NCBI GenBank assembly: GCA_964643985.1
Contig: CAZXUS010000004.1
Location: 1-53,481, forward strand
Length of the DNA stretch: 53,481 bases
From: UBA2773 sp964643985
GTDB lineage: Bacteria; Patescibacteriota; Minisyncoccia; Moranbacterales; DUUL01
Direction of reading: 5' to 3'
Of this stretch, positions 7,701 to 16,276 are shown piece after piece; position 1 is the first letter of the stretch, and every line of letters begins with the position of its first letter. Under the pieces are notes generated by a model. The model was not told where the DNA came from and searched no databases. It saw only the letters and a list, made by a program, of their open reading frames with translations. The translations under genes were made by a program, and so were the position numbers.

Positions 7701-8936
7701 TTAAGCTTTAATTTTTTTTACAATTTCATCCATTTTAATCCCCCTAGAACCTTTAACTAGAACCAAATCTCCGGGCTGAATTAATTCTTTAATTAAATTT
7801 TTGGCTTCCTCTGAATTTTCAAAAACCATCACATTTTCTTGATTTTTAGAATTTTTTAAGTAGGATTGAACCGCCATTTCCATTCGGCTGCCAATTGCCA
7901 CGAAATAATCAACTTCTAATTGAGCTACTTTTTTCCCAACCGCTTGATGACTTCTAGTTTCTTCCTCTCCTAATTCCAGCATATCACCCAAAATTACAAT
8001 TTTTCGAATCGCTTCAATTTCCGCCACCAAATCTAAAGCCAAATTTAAACTAGCTGGTGCACTATTGTAGCTATCATCAATGATAATTGAATTATTAATA
8101 CCTTTAAACAAAGTCATTCGCCCCGAACAAGGCTCGAAATCTTTTAAAGATTCGATCATCTCAATTAAATTCAAATCAAAATATCTACCGACTGATAAAG
8201 CCGCTAAAATCGAATAAACATTGCCTTTACCAACACAACATTTCAATCGAACCGGTAAAACTTTTCCTTGATAATTTAACTTGAAATTAATGCCATCGAT
8301 TTTTTGGGTTTTTTCATTAACCTCAACTTTAAAAATAATATCAGTCGCTTTCATTTCAGCTTCAGCTTCCAAACCATAACCAATTTTATTCACTGAAAGT
8401 TTTTTCCCAATTTCTCGAATAATTTTATTGTCCCAATTATAAATAGCCATTCCTTTCTCCGTCACACTCCTTAATAAATAGCCTTTTTCAGTCGCTAAAG
8501 CTTGTTTAGTTTTAAAATTTTCTAAATGAGAGATGCCAATTTCAGTCAAAACCCCAACCGTTACGGGAATAAAATCACAAAAATATTTTATATCGCCTGG
8601 CTTATCAGCCCCCATTTCTAAAACTAAAATTTCTGGATAATTTTTATCGAAAAGCAAAGCCTTAAACCAATAGCCAATAATTCCCCACATTTGCAAAATC
8701 TTATTTCGCTTATAATCAATTTGACAACCCAAAATTGTCAAGGTGACACCAATTTCATTATTATAATTTTTAGCACTACTTCTAACTCGAAATTTAATTC
8801 CCAGCACTTTGTTGATAGCTTCTTTGGTCGTTGTTTTTCCAACACTCCCCGTAATTGCCACCACAATCGGCTTTCTTTTTTGCAAAACTGATCTAGCCAT
8901 CAATCTTAATATTTTCTGAATAAGCTTGTTTTTCAT
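7701..8936 (-). CDS. murF: UDP-N-acetylmuramoyl-tripeptide:D-Ala-D-Ala ligase
   Basis: ATP-dependent cytoplasmic Mur ligase that adds D-Ala-D-Ala to the peptidoglycan precursor. The P-loop is AITGSVGKTTTKEAI (about residues 28-42); the middle domain has LEMGADKPGDIKYFC and the C-terminal domain has DDSYNSAPASL and ILGDMLELGEEE, hallmarks of MurF rather than MurC, D or E. Length 411, slightly short for the family. It follows ftsI in the dcw cluster, separated by about 100 bp. Confidence 0.93.
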   Translation of the reverse strand: MKNKLIQKILRLMARSVLQKRKPIVVAITGSVGKTTTKEAINKVLGIKFRVRSSAKNYNNEIGVTLTILGCQIDYKRNKILQMWGIIGYWFKALLFDKNYPEILVLEMGADKPGDIKYFCDFIPVTVGVLTEIGISHLENFKTKQALATEKGYLLRSVTEKGMAIYNWDNKIIREIGKKLSVNKIGYGLEAEAEMKATDIIFKVEVNEKTQKIDGINFKLNYQGKVLPVRLKCCVGKGNVYSILAALSVGRYFDLNLIEMIESLKDFEPCSGRMTLFKGINNSIIIDDSYNSAPASLNLALDLVAEIEAIRKIVILGDMLELGEEETRSHQAVGKKVAQLEVDYFVAIGSRMEMAVQSYLKNSKNQENVMVFENSEEAKNLIKELIQPGDLVLVKGSRGIKMDEIVKKIKA

Positions 8937-9041
8937 AAAGTTAGTTTTTCAACAGTAATACTATTTTCAAATAACCACTCCCACCCAAGTCTTGAAAATT
9001 AATAAGTGTTGGTTAATTGAAAGTGGTATAATTTTAAAAAA

Positions 9042-10919
9042 TTAATCCTCTTCTTTTTCTTCTTCAATTTTTTCATTTTCCCCATTTTCATCATCCTTTG
9101 AAATAAAATTCAAATAATCATGAGATCTATTAAATTTTTCTAAATCATTCTTAGTATACTGCTCAGTCGGTTTAATTCCATAATGTTCAAATAAAAATTT
9201 TGACATTTCCCCAAAAACTGGACCAGCCGTACTTTCCGCCCACTCAACATCTTTAGGATTATCAACTACCACTAACATCGCAAATTTAGGATTACCAACG
9301 GGCCCGAATCCAGCAAAAGAACCCACGGTTGCATCTTCAACATAACCTCCTTTTTCTTTATCAGAAATTTGAGCCGTCCCCGTTTTTCCGGCTATTCGAT
9401 ATCCTGGCACTCCGGCTGGTTTTCCATGACCATTGACCACATTACTTTCCAACATTAAACCAATCTTATTGGAAGCGTCTTGTGAAACTGCCTTCCGAAT
9501 CACTTCTCTTTTAACATCCTTCTTTGTTCCATCATTTTTAATAACAGTTTTTATTATCTGAGGTTTTACTAATTCTCCACCGTTAGCCAAGGCTGAATAA
9601 GCTGTGGTAAGTTGAATCGGCGTGACGGTTATTCCTTGACCAAAAGAAGCTGTATAATATTCGATATCTCGATTGGTTTTTAAATTAGAAATATTACCCG
9701 CCAATTCTCCCTTTAACTCAACTCCCGTTTTTTTACCAAATCCAAATTTTTCAACATAATCCAAAAATTTATTATTGCCTAATTTTTGCTCGACATAAAT
9801 GACTCCAGTATTTATTGATTTTTCAATTATCTGTGTCATCGTCTGCTCTCCGTAAACTTTTTCTTCTGAATTTTTAATCGTATAACCAGAGATTTCAACT
9901 TCCCCTTTGTCGATATAAGTTTCATCTGCTTTGATAACTCCGGCATCCAAACCAGCCGCCATCGTAAAAGCTTTGAAAACAGAACCGCATTCATAAACAT
10001 GCGCTAAATTTGAATTCATATAGATACTATTACTTTCAACTTTGGAAAAATCATTCAAATTAAAAGTCGGCTCTTGCGCCATCGCTAAAATATCGCCAGT
10101 ATAAGGATCCATAATAATAATTCGTCCTCCATCGGCTTGATGCTTTTCAACAGCATTTTTCAAAGTTAATTCCGCTTTAAATTGGATGGCATAGTCCAAG
10201 GATAAAACTAAATCCAAACCATTTTGAGCGGGGCTAGTAAATCTTTTCCCAATTGAAATCCAACGACTTCCAGCGTCTTTTTCCTGCTTTAACCAACCGC
10301 TTTTTCCCAACAATAAATCATTATAAGTTTTTTCTACTCCGTACAAACCTGTTTTTTTACTTTCTTTATTATAACCCTCAAAACCAATAACTTGCGCTGC
10401 CAATGAATTATTAGGATAATATCGCCAGCTTTCATTTTCCAACTGAATTCCTTCGTGATTTAATTCTTTAATTTTTTCTACTTCTTCATCTGATATTTTT
10501 CTCTTCAAAGGTTCGTAAGCGTCCTTTCTTTTTAACAACTTCGAATAAACAGCCTCTCTTTCTAAACCTAAAATTTCACTTACTTTATAAGATAAAACTT
10601 CAGCCGTATCGTCTTCAATAATGCTAGGTACTGCAAAAACCGTGAACATATCCTTATTGGTAGCCACCGGCAACAAACCGTCATCCTCGTTCAAAAAAAT
10701 TTCTCCCCGCTTTGACTCTAAGGTGAATTGAGAAAAATGTTGATTGTCTGCTTTCTCCTTATAATAAGCATAACTTTTAACTTGTAAAATATATAATCTA
10801 AAAAAAATAATTCCGAATAAAAACAAAACCAGAAAAGAAAGAACGTTAATCCGATTTTTAAAAATATTTTCTCGATTGTCACTATTTCTTTCTCTTTTTC
10901 TAATATTATTGTTAACCAT
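9042..10919 (-). CDS. ftsI: Septal peptidoglycan transpeptidase (class B PBP, FtsI type)
   Basis: Membrane-anchored D,D-transpeptidase of the division septum, 625 residues from the ATG at 10917-10919; a GTG six codons upstream is less likely. One membrane helix spans residues about 25-45. A pedestal domain follows, then the penicillin-binding domain with SVFK (313-316), SIN (368-370) and KTG (512-514). No PASTA domain is seen; instead there is a C-terminal acidic tail. It follows ftsL and precedes murF, the usual dcw order. Confidence 0.94.
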   Translation of the reverse strand: MVNNNIRKRERNSDNRENIFKNRINVLSFLVLFLFGIIFFRLYILQVKSYAYYKEKADNQHFSQFTLESKRGEIFLNEDDGLLPVATNKDMFTVFAVPSIIEDDTAEVLSYKVSEILGLEREAVYSKLLKRKDAYEPLKRKISDEEVEKIKELNHEGIQLENESWRYYPNNSLAAQVIGFEGYNKESKKTGLYGVEKTYNDLLLGKSGWLKQEKDAGSRWISIGKRFTSPAQNGLDLVLSLDYAIQFKAELTLKNAVEKHQADGGRIIIMDPYTGDILAMAQEPTFNLNDFSKVESNSIYMNSNLAHVYECGSVFKAFTMAAGLDAGVIKADETYIDKGEVEISGYTIKNSEEKVYGEQTMTQIIEKSINTGVIYVEQKLGNNKFLDYVEKFGFGKKTGVELKGELAGNISNLKTNRDIEYYTASFGQGITVTPIQLTTAYSALANGGELVKPQIIKTVIKNDGTKKDVKREVIRKAVSQDASNKIGLMLESNVVNGHGKPAGVPGYRIAGKTGTAQISDKEKGGYVEDATVGSFAGFGPVGNPKFAMLVVVDNPKDVEWAESTAGPVFGEMSKFLFEHYGIKPTEQYTKNDLEKFNRSHDYLNFISKDDENGENEKIEEEKEED

Positions 10920-10994
10920 AATGATTGATAACGACACTGCTTAACTGCAAAAGAGACTATTTCCAAAAAAGAAAACATTACTAAGCTAAAAATT

Positions 10995-11369
10995 TTATTT
11001 AATCATTGCCACTGAATCGTTTTTCTCGATTTCTACAAAACTAACTTGTTCGGGATTTACCAATGCCAATCTTTCTCTTTCATTTTCAAAATGATAACTA
11101 GATTTTAATTGAGCCACTTCGATTTTCAAAGCTTTATTTTTTTCTTCTAATTCTTCCAATATTTCTTCTTTAATGTTAATTTCTTGTCCCATCGTTGCTA
11201 ATTGATTTATTTGAAAAATATAAGCCAAACTGGACACTCCCGTCATTACAAATAAAAACAGCAAAACCAATCTTAGACTAAAGATTCGACAAATATTTTG
11301 AGATTTTTTAGTTTTATTTTTATTAGAACTAAAACTCTCGCAATTTTTTATCAATAATGATTTTCTCAT
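10995..11369 (-). CDS. ftsL: FtsL-like division protein
   Basis: Small bitopic protein, about 124 residues from the ATG at 11367-11369; a longer reading from a TTG 12 codons upstream is possible. A basic cytoplasmic tail is followed by a membrane helix (LRLVLLFLFVMTGVSSLAYI) and an extracytoplasmic coiled coil rich in Glu and Lys (INIKEEILEELEEKNKALKI). Sequence identity in FtsL is weak, so the call rests on this topology, size and position between rsmH and ftsI. It would act in the FtsQLB-type divisome complex. Confidence 0.8.
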   Translation of the reverse strand: MRKSLLIKNCESFSSNKNKTKKSQNICRIFSLRLVLLFLFVMTGVSSLAYIFQINQLATMGQEINIKEEILEELEEKNKALKIEVAQLKSSYHFENERERLALVNPEQVSFVEIEKNDSVAMIK

Positions 11370-11432
11370 TAAATTTAACTGAAGTTTATTGTCAAAAATT
11401 TTCAAATTTGACCTTAAACTTTTTTTTATTTT

Positions 11433-12365
11433 TTATTCCATTACTCTTTCTGCCACCCGAAGTTTTGCACTCCGAGATCTTGAATTTTCTTTTAATTCTG
11501 TCTCTGACGATCGAATCGGCTTTTTGGTGATTATTTTCAAAATCCTCTTTTGATTACAAACACAAATCGGGAATTCCTTGGGACAAATACATCCCCCTGT
11601 ATTTGCCCTAAAGAACTTTTTCACTAATCGATCTTCGAGAGAATGAAAACTTATCACTGCTAACCGACCTTCGTTATTTAAAACGTCCATTGATTCTTTT
11701 AAAAAAATTTCCAGATTTTCCAATTCATTATTAACAGCAATCCGCAAAGCCTGAAAAACTTTAGTAGCCGGATTCATTCCCCTCCTAGCCTTGGCATTCC
11801 CAATTACTATTGTTTCTAGTTCTTTGGTAGTTTCAATTTTCTTTTCTTTTCGATTTTCTATTATTCTTTTGGCAATTTTCCTAGCATTAGATTCTTCTCC
11901 GTATCGAAAAAATATATCCACTAACGATTCTTCCTTCCAGCTATTTACAATATGATAAGCTGTTCGAGTTCCTTCTCTGCCCAATCTCATATCCAACGGT
12001 GCGTCAATCTGAAAACTCATCCCATATTCTTTGTTTTTCACTTGGTCTAATCGCCAACCTAAATCAGCAATAATTCCATCTACTTTTTCAATTTTTAAAT
12101 CTTTCAGAATTTCCCGAATATTAATAAAATTATCTTTTATTAAATAAATTTTCGATCCCCTTTTTTTATTTTTCCCTATCTGCTCTTCAAATTCATCAAT
12201 AGCCTTCTGGTCTAAATCGATTCCAATGAAAGTTCCCTTCTCTCCAATCTGGTCCATCACCAACTGGCTATGTCCTCCTCCACCCAAAGTGGCATCCACT
12301 ACCGTCATTCCTGGCTTTAAATTCAAACTATTCACTGTCTCCCCCAGTAAAACTGTTTTATGCAT
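11433..12365 (-). CDS. rsmH: 16S rRNA (cytosine-1402 N4) methyltransferase
   Basis: SAM-dependent methyltransferase of 310 residues. The N terminus begins MHKTVLLGETVNSL, the SAM motif is VVDATLGGGGHS (22-33), and the family segments ADLGWRLDQ, RGMNPATKVFQALRIAVN and ISFHSLEDRLVK are all present. The usual DLGVSS-type sequence is changed to DLGWRL. It lies between mraZ and ftsL in the dcw cluster and is separated from mraZ by about 260 bp that hold hairpin element R3. Confidence 0.96.
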   Translation of the reverse strand: MHKTVLLGETVNSLNLKPGMTVVDATLGGGGHSQLVMDQIGEKGTFIGIDLDQKAIDEFEEQIGKNKKRGSKIYLIKDNFINIREILKDLKIEKVDGIIADLGWRLDQVKNKEYGMSFQIDAPLDMRLGREGTRTAYHIVNSWKEESLVDIFFRYGEESNARKIAKRIIENRKEKKIETTKELETIVIGNAKARRGMNPATKVFQALRIAVNNELENLEIFLKESMDVLNNEGRLAVISFHSLEDRLVKKFFRANTGGCICPKEFPICVCNQKRILKIITKKPIRSSETELKENSRSRSAKLRVAERVME

Positions 12366-12369
12366 ATCA

Positions 12370-12495
12370 AGATTTAATTTCTAATTTTGAATTTTAAATT
12401 TTGAATAAATTTTGAATTATCTAATTTAGAATTAAAAATCTTTTTTTATAATATTTTAATTATTCAAATTCATTCAAAATTTAAAATTCAATAAA
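12370..12495. repeat. AT-rich low-complexity spacer repeat
   Basis: Runs of AATTTTGAATTTTAAATTTTGAA type on one side and TTCAAATTCATTCAAAATTTAAAATTC on the other make an imperfect palindrome between rsmH and hairpin element R3. It resembles other AT-rich spacers in this window (for example 24960-25020 and 25990-26150). No gene is seen. Confidence 0.4.
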
Positions 12496-12501
12496 TTCTC
12501 T

Positions 12502-12625
12502 GAGGCTTATGGGTTTGAGCAAAGTTCGAGGAAAAAACGAGCATTCAAGTGAGGTGCATTAAACATACAGCGAACTTGAAGCGCAGTTTTTGACAAAGAA
12601 ATTTGCCAAACGCGGAAGTCCTTCT
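12502..12625. repeat. Structured hairpin element, copy R3
   Basis: The conserved segments are present as TTTGAGCAAAGTTCGAGG and GACAAAGAAATTTGCCAAA. The outer stem is weak (GTTTG with CAAAC, then AGGCTT with AAGTCCT). The middle stem AAAAAC/GTTTTT joins 12533-12538 to 12586-12591, and a perfect 7-bp stem TTCAAGT/ACTTGAA joins 12544-12550 to 12574-12580. The conserved blocks pair with each other better here (CAAA with TTTG). On the minus strand it begins at the mraZ stop codon. Confidence 0.65.
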
Positions 12626-13058
12626 AATAAATTCCTAATCTTCCAAGTTGCTCTGCAATCTTATCCTGATCTTTCTCCGCTCCACTCTTATATTTCTCCC
12701 AAACTCCTTCATCCCAAATTTCCAATCGATTAAACAATCCCGCTACCGTCACTCCTTTTTTCAATTTAGCATAATCTTTCAAATAATCTGGAATAATAAT
12801 TCTTCCTTGAGCATCCAAATCCAAATCGATCGCTCCAGCCAACATCAAACGGACAAAACTTCGAGTTGACTTTTCTCCTACTGGCATATTTCCCAATTTC
12901 TCAGCGATTTTTTCCCATTCTTTCATTGGATAAACAAACAAACATTGGTCCAACCCTCTCGTGACGACCACTTTCCCCTTGAAATCACCGCGAAATTTTG
13001 ACGGTAAAGCCAACCTTCGCTTGCTATCTATAGAATGTTTGTATTCGCCGATGAACAT
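12624..13058 (-). CDS. mraZ: MraZ, transcriptional regulator of the dcw cluster
   Basis: DNA-binding protein of 144 residues made of two SpoVT/AbrB-type halves. Each half has the conserved loop: DSKRRLALPSKFR near residue 12 and DAQGRIIIPDYL near residue 82. In other bacteria it oligomerises into a ring and binds TGG repeats upstream of its own gene; such repeats are found here at 13606-13652. It is the first gene of the division cluster, with an unusually long leader before it. Confidence 0.96.
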   Translation of the reverse strand: MFIGEYKHSIDSKRRLALPSKFRGDFKGKVVVTRGLDQCLFVYPMKEWEKIAEKLGNMPVGEKSTRSFVRLMLAGAIDLDLDAQGRIIIPDYLKDYAKLKKGVTVAGLFNRLEIWDEGVWEKYKSGAEKDQDKIAEQLGRLGIY

Positions 13059-13309
13059 GTTAGCTGTTAATTACTGGACTTATTGTCAAATAACCTTTGG
13101 CTACAAAATCATAATTTTGGTTAAATTTTTTTCAAATTTTCTTGAATTAGCGAATGCTAGTCCTTCAAAAATTATTCAAAAAATTTACCTCAAAATTCTT
13201 ATTTCTCGCTATCAAAGTTTATTTTGCAATAAATCCTTAGGGTTTATTTTTTATCAAAGTATTTGCCTTCGTCTCTTCTTTTATGTTTATTTTCTATCTT
13301 TGTTCATTA

Positions 13310-13445
13310 AATTTTTAATTTTATAATTTTTAATTTTTAAATAAATCTTAAATCTAAATTTTTTAAACACCCTGTTTAAGCAACAAATTTAGAATTTAAA
13401 AATTAAAATTTATTTATAAAATTACAAAATTAAAAATTAAAAATT
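13310..13445. repeat. AT-rich inverted repeat in the mraZ leader
   Basis: TTTTTAATTTT-type sequence on the left (13310-13365) and its complement (13390-13445) flank a short centre with ACACCCTGTTTAAGC, giving a long imperfect hairpin. It lies in the stretch 13059-13983, which has no gene; that stretch also holds hairpin element R4, the MraZ operator and promoter, two terminators and a G+C-rich repeat. Confidence 0.45.
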
Positions 13446-13469
13446 GTCCTAATATCTCGTTTGCGTTAC

Positions 13470-13593
13470 CAGAACTTTTTATTTTGAGTGCAATTCAAGG
13501 AAAATTCGAGTACCGAACGAGGTGCACTAACCTAGTGCAACGAGAGAGTGACGGAGAATTTGACGTAGAAGTGTGCCAAAATAATAAGTTCTG
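13470..13593. repeat. Structured hairpin element, copy R4
   Basis: The outer stem of 17 positions with one mismatch joins 13470-13486 to 13577-13593. The inner stem AAATTC/GAATTT joins 13502-13507 to 13556-13561, and the apical stem TGCACTA/TAGTGCA joins 13523-13529 to 13533-13539 around a 3-nt loop. Conserved segments are GAGTGCAATTCAAGG and GACGTAGAAGTGTGCC. It lies 13 bp downstream of the MraZ boxes, so it would form the start of the dcw transcript on the minus strand. Confidence 0.75.
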
Positions 13594-13605
13594 CCATTTA
13601 ATATT

Positions 13606-13659
13606 CCCCACCTTTCGCCACTTAGTACCATTGTAAACCACCAGACCCACCTCTGTCAA
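13606..13659 (-). promoter_or_regulatory. dcw promoter with MraZ operator
   Basis: On the minus strand TTGACA (13654-13659), an 18-bp spacer and TACAAT (13630-13635) form the promoter. Starting in the spacer, TGG occurs five times at 10-bp (once 9-bp) spacing: GGTGGG, GGTGGT, AATGGT, AGTGGC and GGTGGG. This matches the known MraZ operator pattern. MraZ bound here would cover the spacer, the -10 and the start site, so autorepression is the simplest reading. The start near 13623 implies a leader of about 560 nt before mraZ. Confidence 0.8.
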
Positions 13660-13701
13660 ACTTTTTAGGGATTATTCTTTTTTCAAAAAAATAAAATCAT
13701 T

Positions 13702-13725
13702 AAAAAAACGGCTTAATAATGCCGT
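13702..13725 (-). terminator. Rho-independent terminator (minus strand)
   Basis: Minus-strand stem ACGGC/GCCGT (13708-13712 with 13721-13725) followed by a run of seven T. It lies just upstream of the dcw promoter and insulates it from the orphan gene at 13984. Confidence 0.6.
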
Positions 13726-13850
13726 CTAAAAAACTATTTAAAATATTATTTTTCTAATTTATACCAAATATTTATTCCGGTTATCAACAATTCGTCAACA
13801 ACCCAAATTTCTATTGAAATTTAATTTTCAATTTACAATTTACAATTTAT

Positions 13851-13879
13851 CCGCCTCGGCAAGCCTCAGCGAGACGGGC
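13851..13879. repeat. G+C-rich REP-like repeat
   Basis: Imperfect palindrome beginning CCGCCTCGGC and ending GAGACGGGC. The same unit, varied, occurs inside MITE-like copies A and B and alone at 22877-22904 and 24229-24256. It stands out sharply against AT-rich surroundings. Confidence 0.55.
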
Positions 13880-13927
13880 AATCAATTTTCAATGACTAAA
13901 TTTTCAATTTTTAAAATTTTCTCTGAA

Positions 13928-13963
13928 TAAAAAACAGGGTGTCGATATTATTCAACTACCCTG
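13928..13963 (-). terminator. Rho-independent terminator of the 13984 gene
   Basis: Minus-strand stem CAGGGT/ACCCTG (13958-13963 with 13935-13940) followed by about seven T. The loop contains GTCGATATTAT-like sequence shared with the terminator at 14747. Confidence 0.7.
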
Positions 13964-13983
13964 CTTCAGAAAGCCACTCAAGG

Positions 13984-14655
13984 CTATTCTGATTTTTTAG
14001 ATTTTATAACGATAAAGTCCAATGGTCCGTTCTCTACGTAGACATTTCGAATAAAATATTCTTTGCCTAGCTCGAATAAACTCAAGTTAGGCATTACCCT
14101 TTCCACTAAGTCCGAAACAGAATATTCTAATTCGAAACAATGGTCAGGAAAGATCTTTCCTTTGCCTCGCAAAAGAATAATATCGAAACGAAACCCCAGT
14201 GAATTCAAAACCAATCCGTCCGTTATTTCTCCAGGATTTAAATAAAATCTTTTCAGAGCATATTCACGACCCTCTAAAGAAATATCTGAAAGCGACCCCT
14301 CGACAATTTGTCCTCTAATTTTCAGAATATCTTCACGAGAAATTTCAACGGGTGCCTCTTTGTTCTCCAAAATCTCAATAAAAATACTCCCATTTGTTAA
14401 ATTTTCGACGAAATAACGTTCTGTGAGCCCTTCTCTACTAAAAATCAAAGGCTTTAAAGAAAAAAAATGTCCACAAGAAAATTTTTCATCGCAATTATCT
14501 CTTGATTTCCAAAGCTCGCAAGAACCTTCTCCAAAAGTTTTTAGTATAATCTCAAATCCGAAACTCAAAGAAATTAATATTTCGATTAATTCCTGATCTT
14601 TGATTCTGATACTCGAATCATTGTCAGTTAATTCGATTTTTCTTATTTTGCTCAT
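13984..14655 (-). CDS. Hypothetical protein, orphan (223 aa)
   Basis: Not recognised. A soluble, acidic, mixed alpha/beta protein with no signal peptide and no membrane segment; a pair of cysteines in SRDNCDEKFSCGH (about residues 53-62) could be structural. It starts at an ATG preceded by a strong Shine-Dalgarno sequence (GGGAGG, 6 nt upstream), unlike the core genes. It forms a single-gene unit between terminators at 14747 and 13928. Size and codon pattern support a real gene; function is unknown. Confidence 0.65.
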   Translation of the reverse strand: MSKIRKIELTDNDSSIRIKDQELIEILISLSFGFEIILKTFGEGSCELWKSRDNCDEKFSCGHFFSLKPLIFSREGLTERYFVENLTNGSIFIEILENKEAPVEISREDILKIRGQIVEGSLSDISLEGREYALKRFYLNPGEITDGLVLNSLGFRFDIILLRGKGKIFPDHCFELEYSVSDLVERVMPNLSLFELGKEYFIRNVYVENGPLDFIVIKSKKSE

Positions 14656-14746
14656 TTAGAACCTCCCTTCTCTCATAAATAATTACTTCTATTGATAAAA
14701 ATGTACTGGAAAATAATTCTATCTCAATTCAAGATTCATTGCAAAC

Positions 14747-14785
14747 AAAAAACAGGGCAATCGATAATATCGACTTCCCTGTTTT
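14747..14785. terminator. Bidirectional terminator of the 14865 gene
   Basis: Stem CAGGG/CCCTG (14753-14757 with 14777-14781) encloses an inner palindrome TCGATAATATCGA. T-runs lie on both sides, so it can act on either strand; on the minus strand it ends the zinc-ribbon gene. Confidence 0.75.
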
Positions 14786-14864
14786 AAAAATAACTCTTTA
14801 TAATTATTTTGTTTTTCATTTTCAAAAAGAACAACCACTAATTTTTTATTCCCCTCATTTTTAA

Positions 14865-15302
14865 TCAAAACGCATTTGGCGCAAAAAACCACTTATCGCA
14901 TTTGTGACAACGTATTCCGTTTCTCTTACCGCTTTTAGTATTAACAAGAACCGCACCTGCCATCCCATTGTCTTTATGACAAAATGGGCAAATTCTACCT
15001 AACCGTCCTTCCCCGTAAAAAACTTTACCGAAAAATGGACTGCTCCATTTTTCACCCGCTAGAAAAATTTTAGAGCCACATTTCGGACAAATCCAAACCC
15101 GAAATTTAGCCCCTAGCTGAAAATCAGTTTTGATTATTATTGATTTTGCCCCTTTCAAAGACATTTTGCAAATTTCAAATTCACCAGTTTCTTCGTTCCG
15201 ATTCTCAACCGGACAAAGATCTGGATCAACCGAATTAGCTTCTGGAATTAACCTATGAGTCCAAATTTTTTCTGGATTATTCATCTTTTTCAGATTATTC
15301 AT
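14865..15302 (-). CDS. Zinc-ribbon hypothetical protein
   Basis: A 145-residue protein; the ATG at 15300-15302 is chosen over an upstream one because AGGAGG lies five bases before it. The C-terminal half has three metal-binding-like pairs: CPKCGSKIF, CPFCHKDN and CHKCDKWFF, the first and third probably forming one rubredoxin-like knuckle set and the second another. The N-terminal part is polar and unrecognised. The role might be nucleic-acid or protein binding, but no function can be named. Monocistronic, with its own terminator. Confidence 0.65.
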   Translation of the reverse strand: MNNLKKMNNPEKIWTHRLIPEANSVDPDLCPVENRNEETGEFEICKMSLKGAKSIIIKTDFQLGAKFRVWICPKCGSKIFLAGEKWSSPFFGKVFYGEGRLGRICPFCHKDNGMAGAVLVNTKSGKRNGIRCHKCDKWFFAPNAF

Positions 15303-15541
15303 TTTTCCTCCTGACAAAATAATAGTTAATTTAACTTTCTTTTTACTTGATAAATCAAAGAACTGAAAAATCATCCTAGCTTAAAATTTTAAAATAATCA
15401 AATTTCAATAATCAAAAATCCGTTCAAAACATCAATTATTACACGACTTTTTTAAGAAAATTAATTGTTATTAAAGCTGAAATATGCTATTGTTAATAGA
15501 GCAGTTTTTTGGCAATAATCAATAATAAACGGGAGGTTATT

Positions 15542-15718
15542 ATGATTACAGAAGGAAGAATCGAAACAACTTTCGGACTTGAGGTTTTACTTAAGTTAAC
15601 AAAATCTGAGATTCCCAAAGGAGAAGACGGGAAATACTCAGAAAAAGATCTTCTGAATGAAAAAGATGCAATTTCAAAAAAAATGGATGAACAAAACATC
15701 CATTTAGAACCGAGATAA
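15542..15718 (+). CDS. Small orphan protein (58 aa)
   Basis: MITEGRIETTFGLEVLLKLT begins a 58-residue, highly charged soluble protein. The ATG is chosen because GGGAGG lies just upstream (15531-15536); the in-frame ATG 11 codons earlier has no such signal. A strong terminator follows 20 bp after the stop. No homolog is recognised. Own ribosome binding site and terminator argue for a real gene. Confidence 0.6.
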   Translation: MITEGRIETTFGLEVLLKLTKSEIPKGEDGKYSEKDLLNEKDAISKKMDEQNIHLEPR

Positions 15719-15738
15719 AAAGACGCCAGCTAAAACTG

Positions 15739-15776
15739 AAAAATCGCTTCATGCAAACCACATGTAGCGATTTTTT
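15739..15776 (+). terminator. Terminator of the 58-aa gene
   Basis: Stem AAATCGCT/AGCGATTT with a second pairing CATG/CATG inside, followed by TTTTTT (15771-15776). Strong intrinsic terminator on the plus strand. Confidence 0.8.
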
Positions 15777-15893
15777 ACTACCTAAAATCAAAATTATAAA
15801 ATAAATTTCCAAATTTAATTTTTCATTTTATATTACTACTGTATAACATTAGGTGATAACGCTAAATTTTTATTTTTACTACATAATATGTGA

Positions 15894-16070
15894 TTATTTC
15901 TTCCAGCCTTTGATAATCAAAACTTCTCCACGTTTAGCGACAACCACTTTTTGTTTTTCCCGCCAACCAAGTTCACGAATCATTTCGATTGGAATTGTCA
16001 CAGAAATTGATCGCTTGCCAACCTTAGTTAATTTTCTAACATTTCTTTCTTTTGAATTTTTGTCACCCAT
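15894..16070 (-). CDS. AbrB/SpoVT-type DNA-binding regulator (58 aa)
   Basis: The protein starts MGDKNSKERNVRKLTKVGKR and continues SISVTIPIEMIRELGWREKQ, then KVVVAKRGEVLIIKGWKK. The V-G-K-R-S-I-S-V-T-I-P pattern followed by a V-V-V-A/L-I-I-K strand pair is the swapped-hairpin AbrB fold found in antitoxins and transition-state regulators, which bind DNA as dimers. It is too short for many gene finders. A perfect 36-bp palindrome lies 24 bp upstream of its start, and the same palindromic unit precedes the protease operon at 18012, so it may control both (inference). Confidence 0.8.
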   Translation of the reverse strand: MGDKNSKERNVRKLTKVGKRSISVTIPIEMIRELGWREKQKVVVAKRGEVLIIKGWKK

Positions 16071-16093
16071 AATTTTTATTAATTTTTATTTTT

Positions 16094-16129
16094 AAATAAG
16101 ATTACGTAATCGATTACGTAATCTTATTT
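16094..16129. promoter_or_regulatory. Perfect 36-bp palindrome, probable operator
   Basis: Two copies of the 12-bp palindrome GATTACGTAATC stand head to tail at 16100-16123, flanked by AAATAA and TTATTT to make a perfect 36-bp palindrome. It lies just upstream of the AbrB-type gene and downstream of the PIN-like gene. No T-run follows on the minus strand, so it does not look like a terminator for that operon. A second 24-bp copy is at 18086-18109. Confidence 0.75.
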
Positions 16130-16276
16130 TTTGTTTTAATCCTTAAAACATTCCACCGAAAAACAACCTTTATTCTCCAGACATTTTAAAATTTCTTTAT
16201 TATTTTCCGAAAAACATTTTTTATTAAAAAAGCTTTTACTTTAATATAATTATTTTAACTACCGTTTATTAATTAT

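Noticed and set aside
13059..13469. 121-codon plus-strand ORF upstream of mraZ (12961-13326)
   Set aside because: Half of it overlaps mraZ on the other strand and the rest is AT-rich leader; composition is Phe/Leu/Ile-biased as expected for antisense reading.
16094..16129. Reading the perfect palindrome as a transcription terminator
   Set aside because: On the operon strand it is followed by A-rich sequence, and the same unit recurs upstream of another promoter, which fits an operator better.
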